52,888 nucleotides of DNA from CAYQDR01 sp964416315 (GCA_964416315.1 CAYQDR010000019.1:1-52888), one strand, 5' to 3'. Numbered from the stretch's first letter, positions 8,391 through 17,272 are shown. The notes: a model not told the origin generated them from the letters alone. A program made the numbers and translations.

Positions 8391-9305
8391 TCACGAGCCG
8401 CGCAGCCGCGGGTCCAGGACGTCGCGGAGCGCGTCCCCGAGCATGTTGAACCCGAACACCGCGAGCGAGATGGCGACGCCGGGCCAGACGGCCATCCACG
8501 GGGCGCGGAACATGTAGGTCCGGCCCGAGCCGGACAGCATCGCGCCCCAGGACGGATAGGGGGGCGGGACGCCGAAGCCGAGGAAGGACAGGGCCGACTC
8601 CGCCAGGATGACGCCGCCGAGGCCGATCGTCGCCAGGATGATGACGGTCGGCGCGATGTTCGGCAGGAGGTGGCGGACGACGACCCGGAGCTGCGGGGCG
8701 CCGATCGCGCGGGCCGCCTCCACGTACGGGTGCTGCATCACGGCGATGGTGGCGCCCCGGATCACCCGGGAGCTCGTCGCGGTGATGATGATGGCGAGCG
8801 AGAGGATGACGTTGAGGAGGCCGGGTCCCAGGACGGCCATCACGGAGAGCACGATGACGAGGTACGGGAACGACATCCAGGCGTCCACGATCCGCTGGAC
8901 GGCGAGGTCGTAGACGCCGCCGAGGTAGCCGCTCGAGACGCCGAGCGCCGTGGCGAGGACGGTCCCGAGCAGGATGGTCGCGAAGCCCACCGTCACCGAC
9001 ACCCGCGCGCCGTAGACGATCCGGCTCCAGATGTCCCGGCTGAGGTTGTCCGTTCCGAGCCAGTGGGCGAGGCTCGGCGGCTTCATGCGCGCCCCGCGGA
9101 TCGTGTCGTCGTAGCCGTAGGGGGCGATCCGGTCCGCGAGCGCCGCCATGAGGAGCATCGCGGCGACGATGACGGCACCGATCGCGCCGAGCGGCTTCCG
9201 CCGCGCGAACCACCACGCCGTACGCAGCGGCCGGGCGAGCCGCCACTCCGCGGCTGGCAGCGCCCGGAGGTCACTCGTAGCGGATGCGGGGATCGAGGAG
9301 GGCAT
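8391..9305 (-). CDS. Peptide/nickel ABC transporter permease, DppC type
   Basis: Inner-membrane permease of a Dpp/Opp-type importer. The 304-aa protein has the N-terminal OppC segment (first TM around residues 40-58), then GTDNLSRDIWSRIVYGAR, about five more TM helices, and the EAA loop VEAARAIGAPQLRVVVRHLLPN that contacts the ATPase. It looks intact. Its start lies inside the 3' end of the DppB remnant (35-base overlap). Its partners upstream (SBP and DppB) are damaged and no ATPase gene is present, so this transporter is probably not functional unless the upstream damage is an assembly artefact. Confidence 0.9.
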   Translation of the reverse strand: MPSSIPASATSDLRALPAAEWRLARPLRTAWWFARRKPLGAIGAVIVAAMLLMAALADRIAPYGYDDTIRGARMKPPSLAHWLGTDNLSRDIWSRIVYGARVSVTVGFATILLGTVLATALGVSSGYLGGVYDLAVQRIVDAWMSFPYLVIVLSVMAVLGPGLLNVILSLAIIITATSSRVIRGATIAVMQHPYVEAARAIGAPQLRVVVRHLLPNIAPTVIILATIGLGGVILAESALSFLGFGVPPPYPSWGAMLSGSGRTYMFRAPWMAVWPGVAISLAVFGFNMLGDALRDVLDPRLRGS

Positions 9306-9730
9306 AGAGCGCGTCCACCGTCAGGTTGATCAGCACGATGATCGAGACGACGGCGAGGTTCACGCCCTGGATCACCGGATAGTCCCGCTGGTTGATGGCT
9401 TCGAAGAGGAAGCGGCTCACGCCCGGCAGGCCGAAGATCGTCTCGATGATGACGGTGCCGCCGAGGATCTGGGCGACCTGGATGCCGAGGACGGTGAGCA
9501 CGGGGATCACGGCGTTCCGGAGGCTGTGCTTGAGGACGACCACGCCCTCGCGGAGCCCCTTGGCCCACGCGGTGCGTACGTACTCCTGCCGCAGGACCTC
9601 GAGGAGCATCCCCCGGGTGAGCCGCATGAGGGCGGCCGCGGAGGCGAGCCCGAGGATGAGCGCCGGGAGAAGGAGCTGGCCGACGTGGGCCAGGGGGGCC
9701 CGAGAGAACTCCGTGAAGCCGGTGAGCGGC
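9271..9730 (-). pseudogene. DppB-type permease, C-terminal half only
   Basis: The frame ending at 9271 encodes the C-terminal half of a DppB-type permease: a LPALILGLASAAALMR segment, the EAA motif VRTAWAKGLREGVVVLKHSL, and a terminal DPRIRYE. Recognisable family sequence can be read back only to about 9730, where it abuts out of frame the truncated substrate-binding protein. Roughly the first half of a normal 310-340-aa DppB is absent. The first Met in frame is at 9627. Compare the intact homologue at 36327-37346. Confidence 0.8.
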
Positions 9731-11020
9731 CGCCAGGAAGCACGTCGAGATGTACGCGCCGTACTCCTTCGTGTCGAGCTTGGTGTCGATGCCGACGTCC
9801 TTCAGGTACTTGAGGACGAGCTGCGCGGCGTCCATGAGGACCGTGGAGCCGTACCCGTGGAAGCACGCACTGGCCAGGAAACCGTTCGGATAACCGGCGG
9901 CGGCGAGCAGCCGCTTGGCTTCAGCCGGGTCGTACTTGTAATACTTCGCCCCCTCGCCGAGCTGGTCGATCGGGAGCGACCACTCCTTGAGCGCCGCGGG
10001 GACCGGGGGGTTGTAGACGCCGACGCCTTCGAAGACGGCGTCGATCAACCCCTGGCGGTCCATGGCGAGCGACATCGCCTGGCGGACACGGACGTCGGTG
10101 AACGGCTTCTGGTCGGTCCGCATGGAGATGTGGGTCATGACGTTGGCGGGGAACTCGGCCGTCCGGAGGGTCGGGCGCTTCTGCTTGAGGGTGTCCTTGA
10201 TCTGGACCCAGTCCGTCCGGTTGATCGCGCCGGGGAACTCCCAGCCGAGGTCGTACTTGCCGGCGAGGAACGCCGCCATACGGGAGGCGTTGTCCTCGTC
10301 GACGAAGGCCTCGACGCGGTCGATGTACGGCAGGCCCGGGAGGAAGTAGTTGGGGTTGCGCACCAGCGTGTACCCGACGTTGGGGCGGTAGCTGTCGAGC
10401 ATGTAGGGGCCAGTCCCGACCACGGACTCGGGCTTCTTCAGATCGCCGAACTTCTCGACGCACTCGCGTGCGACGATCGCCACCGCCATCGGGTTGGCGA
10501 TTATGTCGAGGAACCAGACGAACGGCTCCTTGAGCACGAATCTTACCGTATACCGGTCGAGCGCCTCGACCTTGTCCACGTCCTTGAGCATGTAGGCGTT
10601 GGCGTTGCCCTTGACGGTCCGGAAGCGTTCGACCGTGTAAACGACGTCGTCCGCGGTCAGCTCGCGGCCGTTGACGGGTGGCTTGTTGTGCCACCGGACG
10701 CCCCGGCGGAGCTTGAACACGTAGGTCGTCTCGTTGGTCTGCTGCCAGGACTCGGCGAGGTCGCCCTCGATGGGGAAGGTGCCGGGCTGGACGCCCGGGC
10801 CGGCCTTGTGCTTCAGGAGGCGGCTGTGGGTGAACGTGAGCGGGATGTGGGTCTTGAAGGCGATCGTGAGCATGTGATCGAAGTGGGCCGGATCCCACGT
10901 CCGGAGCGCAAGCGTCCCCCCGCGCTTGGGCGTCTGGGCGCGCGCCCGGGACGGGCCGACGGCCGTTCCGGCCAGGGTGAGGCCACCGAGCTTCAGGAGG
11001 TCGCGACGGCTGAGGGCCAT
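9731..11020 (-). pseudogene. Dpp-type substrate-binding protein, 3'-truncated
   Basis: Periplasmic SBP_bac_5 family protein. A TAT-like signal (SRRDLLKLGGLTLAGTA) is followed by normal family sequence: DLAESWQQTNETTYVFKLRRGVRW-type text, VVGTGPYMLDSY, and DVRVRQAMSLAMDRQGLIDAVF. Family similarity stops after KEYGAYISTCFLA at about residue 430; the frame then continues through DppB sequence in the wrong frame as far as 9083. About 70-110 C-terminal residues are missing. GAGGAGGA precedes the ATG at 11020. The junction near 9730-9735 looks like a deletion joining this gene to the middle of dppB. Confidence 0.85.
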
Positions 11021-11045
11021 GGTCTGTCCTCCTCTCCGGGATCGG

Positions 11046-11484
11046 TCAGGTGAGAAGGTGACGCAGCTCCTTGCGAAGGACCTTGCCGACCGGGCTCTTG
11101 GGGAGGCTGTCGACGAACCGGACCTGCTTCGGGCACTTGAACTTCGCCAGGCGCTCCTGGCAGAAGGCGATGATCTCCTCCGCGGTCGCCCGCTCGCCGG
11201 GCCGGAGCACCACGAAGGCGAGGACGTCCTCGCCCATCAACGGATCGGGCATCCCGACGACCGCCCCCTCGGCGATCTTCGGGTGGGCGTAGAGGACCTC
11301 CTCGACCTCCCGCGGGGAGATGTTGAGGCCGCCCCGGATGATCAGGTCTTTCGTCCGCTCGACGATGTAGAGGAACCCGCCCTCGTCGAGACGCCCGATG
11401 TCCCCGGTGTGGAGCCAGCCGTCGCGGAGCGCCGTGGCCGTCTAACCGCCGGACGTTGTCCTCCCCCAGCGTCGCCAGGTTCAT
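11046..11484 (-). pseudogene. Acyl-CoA synthetase (AMP-binding), internal deletion
   Basis: Both ends of an AMP-forming acyl-CoA synthetase are present but not the middle. The start at 11484 encodes MNLATLGEDNVRR, a typical N-terminus with a good GAGGAG ribosome-binding site. In another frame, right after a TAG at about 11442, follows the C-terminal domain: TALRDGWLHTGDIGRLDEGG, the hinge ERTKDLIIRGG, ISPREVEEVLYAHP and the catalytic-Lys region PKSPVGKVLRKEL. About 350 residues, including the whole ATP-binding core, are missing, and the two parts are out of frame (439 bp in total). Confidence 0.85.
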
Positions 11485-11526
11485 CGCGGGAGCTCCTCAC
11501 GGAGGGGCCGGGCCGCCGCCCACCCG

Positions 11527-11554
11527 ATTATACTCCGGCGCGCCTCCCCGTCAA
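11527..11554 (-). promoter_or_regulatory. Predicted promoter of the 11484-8391 operon
   Basis: Reading the minus strand, TTGACG (11549-11554), a 16-base spacer and a perfect TATAAT (11527-11532) stand about 43 bases before the start at 11484. Confidence 0.6.
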
Positions 11555-11602
11555 CCGCCAAAGGCCACTCGGCGCCGCCCAGGCGCGGGTCGGTCCCCGG
11601 GT

Positions 11603-13366
11603 TTATGCCTCCCGCCCTGCGTGCCGACCGCCTTCCGGGCCGGGCGCCGCTTCGGGCTCGAAGAGTTCCTGCGCCTGGCGGCGCCGCGCCTCGGCGATGG
11701 CCTCGGGCGACCCGTCACGGAGGAGGTCACACAGGTGGGCCGCGGCGAGCGCGGGCGGGATGAGCACGTAGTCGGCTCCCTCCGCGTAGAGCCGCTCCGC
11801 TGCGGCCAGCGTGTCGGCGGACGCGACGACCTGTGCCGAGGGCGCGAGACGCCGCACCTTGCGCAGCAGTCGCAGGTTGTCGGTCCCCTTCAGAAACCAG
11901 TCGGAGATGCTCGACACGATGATCGCGGCCCTCTCGATGCCGGCGTGCCGGAGGGTCTCGGCGTTGGAGATGTCACCGTAGTGCGCCTCGATCCCGTCTG
12001 CCTGCAGGCGCTCGAGTGTCTCCGGGTTGAAATCGATGGCCACGATGCGCCGCTTGATCGCGGGGAGCTCGCGCTCCAGGTGTTCGAGCAGGGCCAGTCC
12101 CTCTCGCGAGACGCCGAGGAGGTACACGTCTCGCGCAATGACCCCGTCATCGCGCGCGTCGAGCCCGGGCGGGACCGGTCGGGCCCCGAGCCATCGTGGT
12201 GCTCCGGTCAACGCGAAGGCGCGGGCGAGCCACGAGGCGAGCGTGTGATTGAAGAGGATTCCGTACGTGGACAGGACAGACGTGAGGAGCAGGGTGTAGA
12301 GGACCAGCGACGCGACGGCAGGGCTGACGTGGCCGTATCCCGCCCCGAGGGACACGATCACGAGCGAGAACTCGCTGGTCTGGGCGAGGTTGACGGCGAC
12401 CACGCCGGCCGTCCGCGTGTCGAGCTTGAGCAACGCGAAGATCGGGAAAATCGCGACGAACCGGCTGAGGACCACGAACAACGCCATCAGGCCCGTGAGG
12501 GCCATGAGGGAGGCCGAGGGCCCCGGCATCTTCAGCCCGAGCGCCACGAAGAAGAGCGTGATGAAGAAGTCGCGCACGCCGGCGAGCCGGCCGACGACCT
12601 CGGTCCCGTACGGGAAGGCTGCGATGACCATCCCCGCGATGAGCGCGCCCATCTCCTTGGAGAGCCCGGCCCAGCCCGCGGCGGCCGAAACGAGGAAACA
12701 CCATGCCATGGAGGTGATCAGCATGAGCTCGGGGGTGGTCGCGATGGCGCGGAAGAGGCGGGGCAGCACGAAACGCGAGAGGGCCGCGGCCGCCGTCACG
12801 ATCCCCAGGCCGAGAGCGAGGGCGCGCAGCAGCGGGAGCGGCTGCAGGCTCTGCAGGCTCGGCTGGAGCGCGAGGAACCCGATCGCCCACAGGTCCTGGA
12901 AGATGAGGATCCCGAGCGTCACACGCCCGGCGAAGCTTCGCATCTCGAACTTGTCGAACAGGAGCTTCACCACGATCATCGTGGAGGACAGGCTGAGCGC
13001 GGTGGCGAGGTAGAGCCGGTCGAAGCGCCCGCCGGTTGTGACGGCAAGACGCTCGAAGAGCACCCAGGCGAGTGCCGCGCAGGCCGGGAACTGGAACAGG
13101 CCGCTCACGATGATCGTGCGGCCGGCCTGGAGGATGCTCGGGACATTGATCTCCATGCCGACGATGAAGAGGAGGAGGATGAGGCCAATCTCGGAGATCA
13201 GCTCGATGCTCGCCTCGTCGCTGACGACGCCGAAGCCGACGTGGGGCCCCAGCAGCGTCCCGCCGAGGACGTACCCCAAGAGCAGCGGCTGGTGCAGGCG
13301 CCGGGCCACCAGCCCGAACACGGCGGCGGCGACGATGCTGAGGCTGATCGCGACGAGCAGATTCAC
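11603..13366 (-). CDS. CPA2 cation:proton antiporter with TrkA-N domain
   Basis: A 587-aa inner-membrane protein of the KefB/YbaL class. The N-terminal ~390 residues are a Na/H exchanger domain of about 12 helices, with motifs such as LLGYVLGGTLLGPHVGF, LLFIVGMEI and LSLSSTMIVVKLL. Residues ~405-540 form a nucleotide-binding TrkA-N domain (VYLLGVSREGLALLEHLE, DFNPETLERLQADGI, HYGDISNAETL). The dinucleotide loop reads GVSREG rather than GxGxxG. It probably exchanges K+ or Na+ for H+ under nucleotide control. It starts with GTG at 13366 and stands alone between the formate dehydrogenase operon and the damaged transporter group, all on the same strand. Confidence 0.92.
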   Translation of the reverse strand: MNLLVAISLSIVAAAVFGLVARRLHQPLLLGYVLGGTLLGPHVGFGVVSDEASIELISEIGLILLLFIVGMEINVPSILQAGRTIIVSGLFQFPACAALAWVLFERLAVTTGGRFDRLYLATALSLSSTMIVVKLLFDKFEMRSFAGRVTLGILIFQDLWAIGFLALQPSLQSLQPLPLLRALALGLGIVTAAAALSRFVLPRLFRAIATTPELMLITSMAWCFLVSAAAGWAGLSKEMGALIAGMVIAAFPYGTEVVGRLAGVRDFFITLFFVALGLKMPGPSASLMALTGLMALFVVLSRFVAIFPIFALLKLDTRTAGVVAVNLAQTSEFSLVIVSLGAGYGHVSPAVASLVLYTLLLTSVLSTYGILFNHTLASWLARAFALTGAPRWLGARPVPPGLDARDDGVIARDVYLLGVSREGLALLEHLERELPAIKRRIVAIDFNPETLERLQADGIEAHYGDISNAETLRHAGIERAAIIVSSISDWFLKGTDNLRLLRKVRRLAPSAQVVASADTLAAAERLYAEGADYVLIPPALAAAHLCDLLRDGSPEAIAEARRRQAQELFEPEAAPGPEGGRHAGREA

Positions 13367-13429
13367 GACACGGCTACCCTACCACGGTCCGGTGCGAGCG
13401 CCGGGATCCCGACGTTCCCGCGGCGCGCG

Positions 13430-14104
13430 TCAGGCGCGGACGTGGGCCAGGACCGAGTGGATCGCGAGCGAGAGGGCGACGGCGAGCGAAGTCGCCAGGA
13501 CGAGCAGGGCCAGGACGAGCTGGAGCGCGCGGCGGGCGAGGCGGGCGTCGCTCGCCCGCCAGAGGATCCCGATCACCGCGACGGCCAGCGGCGCGAGCGA
13601 GAGATCCACGACCGGGTGCAGCGTGTAGACGAGCAGGGACGCGTCCGGGTAGTTCTGGCGGAGCCACCCGGGCAGCCCTTCCCGCTCGAGGCCCAGGAGC
13701 GGCTGGCCATACAGGACGTGGAAGGCCGTCAGCGGCAGCGTCGAGAGCCCGAGATAGACGACGACCATCGAGCCGCGGACGACCCCGGAGGTCACCGGAT
13801 GGCGGGTGACGCGGCCGACGACATAGGCGAGGAGCGCGCTCCCGCCGGCCCACCCGACGAACTGCCCGTACGTCGTGGCGAGGATGATGACGAAGCCCGA
13901 GTAGACGTAGTGCGCCTCGGGCACGAACCCGCGCCCCACGCCGAGAAGCTGCCAGGCCGAGGGGGTGCCCACGACGATCGCGTAGGTCCCGAGGGCGATG
14001 GCGGCGGCGGCGAGCACCACCGGTCCGATGACGCCGCGGTCGAGCCAGACGGCGCCCGCGCGCGTCGCGGGCTCGTCGGCGGCGAATGCCTCGACCCGGG
14101 TCAT
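13430..14104 (-). CDS. Unknown polytopic membrane protein, last gene of formate dehydrogenase operon
   Basis: A 224-aa hydrophobic protein with about five predicted transmembrane helices (residues ~24-45, ~65-95, ~108-130, ~160-180, ~195-220). No family was recognised. Several His residues sit near membrane boundaries (EAHYVYSG, AFHVLYG, TLHPVVD, AIHSVLAH), which could serve as haem or metal ligands, but that is only a suggestion. The start at 14104 was chosen because the longer frame runs through the GC-rich palindrome. Its position after the FG-GAP gene suggests a role in the formate dehydrogenase membrane module. Confidence 0.75.
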   Translation of the reverse strand: MTRVEAFAADEPATRAGAVWLDRGVIGPVVLAAAAIALGTYAIVVGTPSAWQLLGVGRGFVPEAHYVYSGFVIILATTYGQFVGWAGGSALLAYVVGRVTRHPVTSGVVRGSMVVVYLGLSTLPLTAFHVLYGQPLLGLEREGLPGWLRQNYPDASLLVYTLHPVVDLSLAPLAVAVIGILWRASDARLARRALQLVLALLVLATSLAVALSLAIHSVLAHVRA

Positions 14105-14109
14105 CGGGT

Positions 14110-14153
14110 CCCCCCGCACCCCCGCCCCCTCCCACCCCTCAGGGGGGGAGGGG
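14110..14153. repeat. GC-rich palindrome, family A, second copy
   Basis: Arms CCCCTCCC (14126-14133) and GGGAGGGG (14146-14153), with the flank CCCCCCGCACCCCCG as at 8260. It sits directly before the start of the 224-aa membrane protein. Both family A copies are followed on the plus strand by related CTCCCATC / CTTCCCATC sequence, so the whole unit is about 60-70 bp. Confidence 0.6.
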
Positions 14154-14204
14154 CGCCGCGCGCCTTCCCATCGCGGCCGCGTGGGCGGGTTGGCGCCGGG
14201 TCTC

Positions 14205-15329
14205 TCATCGCGTCCCCTGACCCGTGCCCGGCGGCGCGAACTCACCGTTTCCCCGACCGCGCAGGACCAGCACCGCGTTGTGGCTCGCCGAGACGAGGGC
14301 GAGGTCCATCTGCCGGTCGCCGTCGAAATCGGCCGCCGCGAGGGCGATGATGTCGTGGTTCGTGACGATCGGCGGCCTCGCCCGGAAGCCGCCCCGGCCG
14401 TTCCCGGTCAGCACGAACAGGTCGCGGGAGCTCCGGCAGGCGACCACGAGGTCCGGGATCCCGTCGCCGGTGAAGTCGGCCATGGCGAGCCCGTGCGGGT
14501 TCGAGCCGACCGGGATGCTCCCCGCCTTCTGGAGCTGTCCCCGGCCGTCCCCCAGGAGGATCTCGACCGCGTCCTCGCCCGCGGCGGCGACGGCCACATC
14601 CGGGTGCCCGTCCCGGTTCCAGTCGCCGAACGCCATGTAGTGCGGGAACCGGCCGACCTGGACGGGGACGGGCTCCCGGAAGGCGCCGTCGCCCTTACCG
14701 AGGAGGACCGAGAGCGTGTGCGGGCCCAGGCTGCCGACGACGAGGTCGAGGAGGCGGTCACCGTTGAGGTCGGTCCTGGCCAGGATGTGGGGGCCGCGGC
14801 CCACGCCGTAGTTCCGGGCCGGTGCGAAGCGCCCGCCTCCCAGGTTCTCGAGGATGACGATGCGCTCGCCGATCACCTGCGTCACGGCGAGGTCGGTCCG
14901 GCTGTTCCGGCGGAAGCCGCCCGCCACCACGGAGACCGCTCCGGCCAGCCCACCGATCTCGGTCGCGGGACCGAACCCGCCCTTCCCGTCGCCCAGGTAG
15001 ACCGTGAGGCTGCCCGCGCCCGTGTTCGCCGTGACGAGATCGAGGCGGCTGTCGCCATCGAGGTCGCCCACCTCGACCCAGGTCGGGCCCTGGCCGACCG
15101 GGTAGGACTGGTTCGCCTTGAAGCCCCCGCGCCCGTCGCTCAGGAGGACCGTGACCTTGCGCTCGGCCGAGGCCGGCACGGCGACGTCCGGAACGCCGTC
15201 GCCGTCGAAGTCCCCGACCGCGATCGCGTGCGGGAAGAGGCCGGCCGGCTCGTCCGTCCCGCGGGCGAGCCCGATCCAGGCGAGCCAGGCCGCCGCGAGC
15301 GCCGCGGCCGCGAGCATGAGCCGCCGCAC
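14205..15329 (-). CDS. FG-GAP/VCBS repeat beta-propeller protein
   Basis: An exported 374-aa protein. An N-terminal signal helix (MRRLMLAAAALAAAWLAWIG) is followed by seven ~45-residue FG-GAP/VCBS repeats, each with a D-x-D/N-x-D-G calcium-binding loop (for example DFDGDGVPDVAV, DLDGDSRLDLV, DLNGDRLLDLV, DWNRDGHPDVAV, DFTGDGIPDLVV, DFDGDRQMDLAL). Such repeats fold as integrin-like propellers. It starts with GTG just after the cytochrome gene stop and belongs to the formate dehydrogenase operon. An extracytoplasmic scaffold for the redox complex is a reasonable but unproven role. Confidence 0.88.
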   Translation of the reverse strand: MRRLMLAAAALAAAWLAWIGLARGTDEPAGLFPHAIAVGDFDGDGVPDVAVPASAERKVTVLLSDGRGGFKANQSYPVGQGPTWVEVGDLDGDSRLDLVTANTGAGSLTVYLGDGKGGFGPATEIGGLAGAVSVVAGGFRRNSRTDLAVTQVIGERIVILENLGGGRFAPARNYGVGRGPHILARTDLNGDRLLDLVVGSLGPHTLSVLLGKGDGAFREPVPVQVGRFPHYMAFGDWNRDGHPDVAVAAAGEDAVEILLGDGRGQLQKAGSIPVGSNPHGLAMADFTGDGIPDLVVACRSSRDLFVLTGNGRGGFRARPPIVTNHDIIALAAADFDGDRQMDLALVSASHNAVLVLRGRGNGEFAPPGTGQGTR

Positions 15330-15332
15330 GGG

Positions 15333-15689
15333 CTACCTCGCCGGCCTCGGGAGGGCGCGCATGTACGCGACCAGATCCCAGACCTCCTGGTCGGAGAGCT
15401 GGAACCCGAAGGCGGGCATGAAGCGGGTCTGGCCCACGGCCTCCCCGCCGTCGCGCACGATCGCGAAGAGGAACTGGTCATCGCGCCCGGGAGCCGCCTG
15501 GGCGAGGTCCGGGACCGGCACCGGCGGCTTCTCGACCTTCTGGGCCCAGTCCCAGCCCTCGCCCCGCCGCCCGTGGCAGAGGACGCACTTCTCCCGGTAC
15601 AGCGCCTCGCCCTGCTTCGGATCGCCGCGCGGCTGGGCCAGGGCGACGGTCGGGGCGAGGAGCAGCAGAGCGGCAAGCCGGACGCGCAC
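15333..15689 (-). CDS. Monohaem c-type cytochrome
   Basis: An exported 118-aa protein. The signal peptide (MRVRLAALLLLAPTVALAQ) is followed by one haem site CVLCH (C35, C38, H39). A likely axial Met lies in TRFMPAFG, and the C-terminal helix EVWDLVAYMRAL is typical of class I cytochromes. It lies between the NrfD-like membrane protein and the FG-GAP protein, so it probably carries electrons between the formate dehydrogenase module and the periplasmic chain. Start is GTG. Confidence 0.93.
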   Translation of the reverse strand: MRVRLAALLLLAPTVALAQPRGDPKQGEALYREKCVLCHGRRGEGWDWAQKVEKPPVPVPDLAQAAPGRDDQFLFAIVRDGGEAVGQTRFMPAFGFQLSDQEVWDLVAYMRALPRPAR

Positions 15690-15695
15690 GCTGAG

Positions 15696-17186
15696 CTAGC
15701 CGCCGAGCCCGGGCGGGGGGACGCCCGGCAGGGGCAGCACGGTTCCCCCGGGGAGCGGCACGGGCCACTTCCCCGGGGGGAAGGCGAGCGGGGCCTTCAG
15801 GTCGCCGCCCCAGACGATCACGAAGCGGAGGATCAGCCCGCCGGCGAGCACCGAGAGGAACTTGACCACGGCCACGCCGTTGGCGAGGCGGCTGCCTCCC
15901 AGCTCCGCCGCCGCCTCGAGCCCGCTCAGGGCGACCGGGAGCGCGAGCGCGAGCCCGACGACGCCCCACCAGAACCACCCCGCCAGCGTGCCGCCGTGCG
16001 GCGCGTCCTGGACGAGCGTGGGGCTCGCGAGGAACCCCCGGAGCGGGTCCCCGGTCGCATCGGCCGGGGACCCGCCGACGAGGCGCCACGGGTACTCCGG
16101 GCCGCCCGTGACGTAGCGATAGGCGATCGGGCCGCCTGCGGCGGTGATGAACCGCCCGCCCGTCTGGAGGTTCTCCGGCGGGCCGAGCCCCCCGATCGGC
16201 AGCTCGCGGACCATGACGCTCTCGCCGGGTCCGAGGCTGGCGGCCACCTGCCGCGCCTCCCGGAGCGAGGGGCCGACGTAGACGTGGTAGGTGAGTCCCT
16301 GGCGGAGGGGGGCCGTGATCGTGACCTGACTCTCGCTCGGCCCGAGGCGGATCGGGGTCTCCGCCGACGCGCCCTCCTCCGCCCCGGTCGCGTTGTTGAC
16401 CCAGGTGACCAGCGCCGTGTAGGTCGCTCCCGGCCGGAGCGCGCCGCCCGTGCCCGCCTCGTACTGGAAGCGGTCCGTCGTCGGCCGGCCCGCGTGGCCC
16501 ATGAGGAGCCCCTGGCTTGCCAGGTCCCGCATGAAGCGGTAGAGCTCGGAGGCCTCGACGACGACGAGGATCAGGAGGGCCGCCCCGAGCCAGCGGAGGA
16601 CCGGGCGGGGCCCGGCGTCGCGGGGACCCAGCCAGGGCCATGCCAGGAGGGTCAAGAGCCCCGCCAGGGCGAGGCCGGTATTTGCCCCGGAGTTCAAGAA
16701 GAGGAGGGGGAGGTACTCCTGGGACCAGAGGGGCACGAAGCCGGCGCCGGAGAGCAGGTAGCCCGTGTAGAGGCCGAGCACGGTCGCGGGGGCCAGCGCG
16801 ACGAGCCCGACCACTCGCCGGAGGGTCGCGTTGAAGCCGAAGTACCAGAGCGCCACGTAGGTGACCATGAGCGGGGCCGCGCTCGCCACGACCCAGCCGC
16901 CCCGCGTCATCCAGGACTCGTAGTTCGTGAAGAAGACCGGGAACGCGAGCCCCCGCTCGGGCTTGCCGAGGTGCGAGGTGAGGAAGAACCCGGCCAGCAC
17001 GAGGAGCGGGATCAGGGCGTAGGCGGCGAGGCGCGACGTGACCGCCGCTCGCCGGGAGCCGGCGGCGAACAGGTCCGCGACGAAGGCGACCAGGAACGTT
17101 CCTGCCGTGAGGCCCCCGAAGAACAAGTAGAGCGGGACATGGGCCGTGTGGCTCCACTTGTCCTGGAGCAGGATGATCGCGTCCAT
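15696..17186 (-). CDS. NrfD-like quinone-interacting membrane subunit with inserted beta domain
   Basis: Integral membrane subunit of a molybdoenzyme complex. From ATG 17186 it is 496 aa. The first half matches NrfD/PsrC: LFFGGLTAGTFLVAF, a TSHLGKPERG motif, then several helices. A region of about 170 residues between the helix near residue 220 and the helix near 390 is extracytoplasmic and reads like a fibronectin-III-type strand domain (ALRPGATYTALVTWVNN, RQGLTYHVYVGPS). Two more helices and a Pro-rich tail follow. An in-frame TTG at 17246 lies inside a hairpin and is less likely. It follows fdhA and fdhB, so it is the probable membrane anchor, replacing the cytochrome b type of E. coli. 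Confidence 0.85.
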   Translation of the reverse strand: MDAIILLQDKWSHTAHVPLYLFFGGLTAGTFLVAFVADLFAAGSRRAAVTSRLAAYALIPLLVLAGFFLTSHLGKPERGLAFPVFFTNYESWMTRGGWVVASAAPLMVTYVALWYFGFNATLRRVVGLVALAPATVLGLYTGYLLSGAGFVPLWSQEYLPLLFLNSGANTGLALAGLLTLLAWPWLGPRDAGPRPVLRWLGAALLILVVVEASELYRFMRDLASQGLLMGHAGRPTTDRFQYEAGTGGALRPGATYTALVTWVNNATGAEEGASAETPIRLGPSESQVTITAPLRQGLTYHVYVGPSLREARQVAASLGPGESVMVRELPIGGLGPPENLQTGGRFITAAGGPIAYRYVTGGPEYPWRLVGGSPADATGDPLRGFLASPTLVQDAPHGGTLAGWFWWGVVGLALALPVALSGLEAAAELGGSRLANGVAVVKFLSVLAGGLILRFVIVWGGDLKAPLAFPPGKWPVPLPGGTVLPLPGVPPPGLGG

Positions 17187-17245
17187 CGCCTCCCTGATCC
17201 TCGGAGGGGGCTGATCCCCTCCCGTTAGCGTCGTCTCAGACGACA

Positions 17246-17272
17246 ATCCCCACCGGGGTCGCCGGTGGGGAT
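17246..17272 (-). promoter_or_regulatory. Intercistronic hairpin between fdhB and nrfD-like gene
   Basis: A perfect 11-bp stem (17246-17256 with 17262-17272, loop of 5) follows the fdhB stop in the transcript. It is followed by a second small inverted repeat, GTCGTC-TGA-GACGAC. It may attenuate or stabilise the operon mRNA between the soluble and membrane subunits. Confidence 0.5.

Noticed and set aside
11440..11446. In-frame TAG in the acyl-CoA synthetase as a recoded codon
   Set aside because: The sequences on its two sides are the N- and C-terminal ends of the protein, not adjacent parts, and they are in different frames; deletion explains it better.
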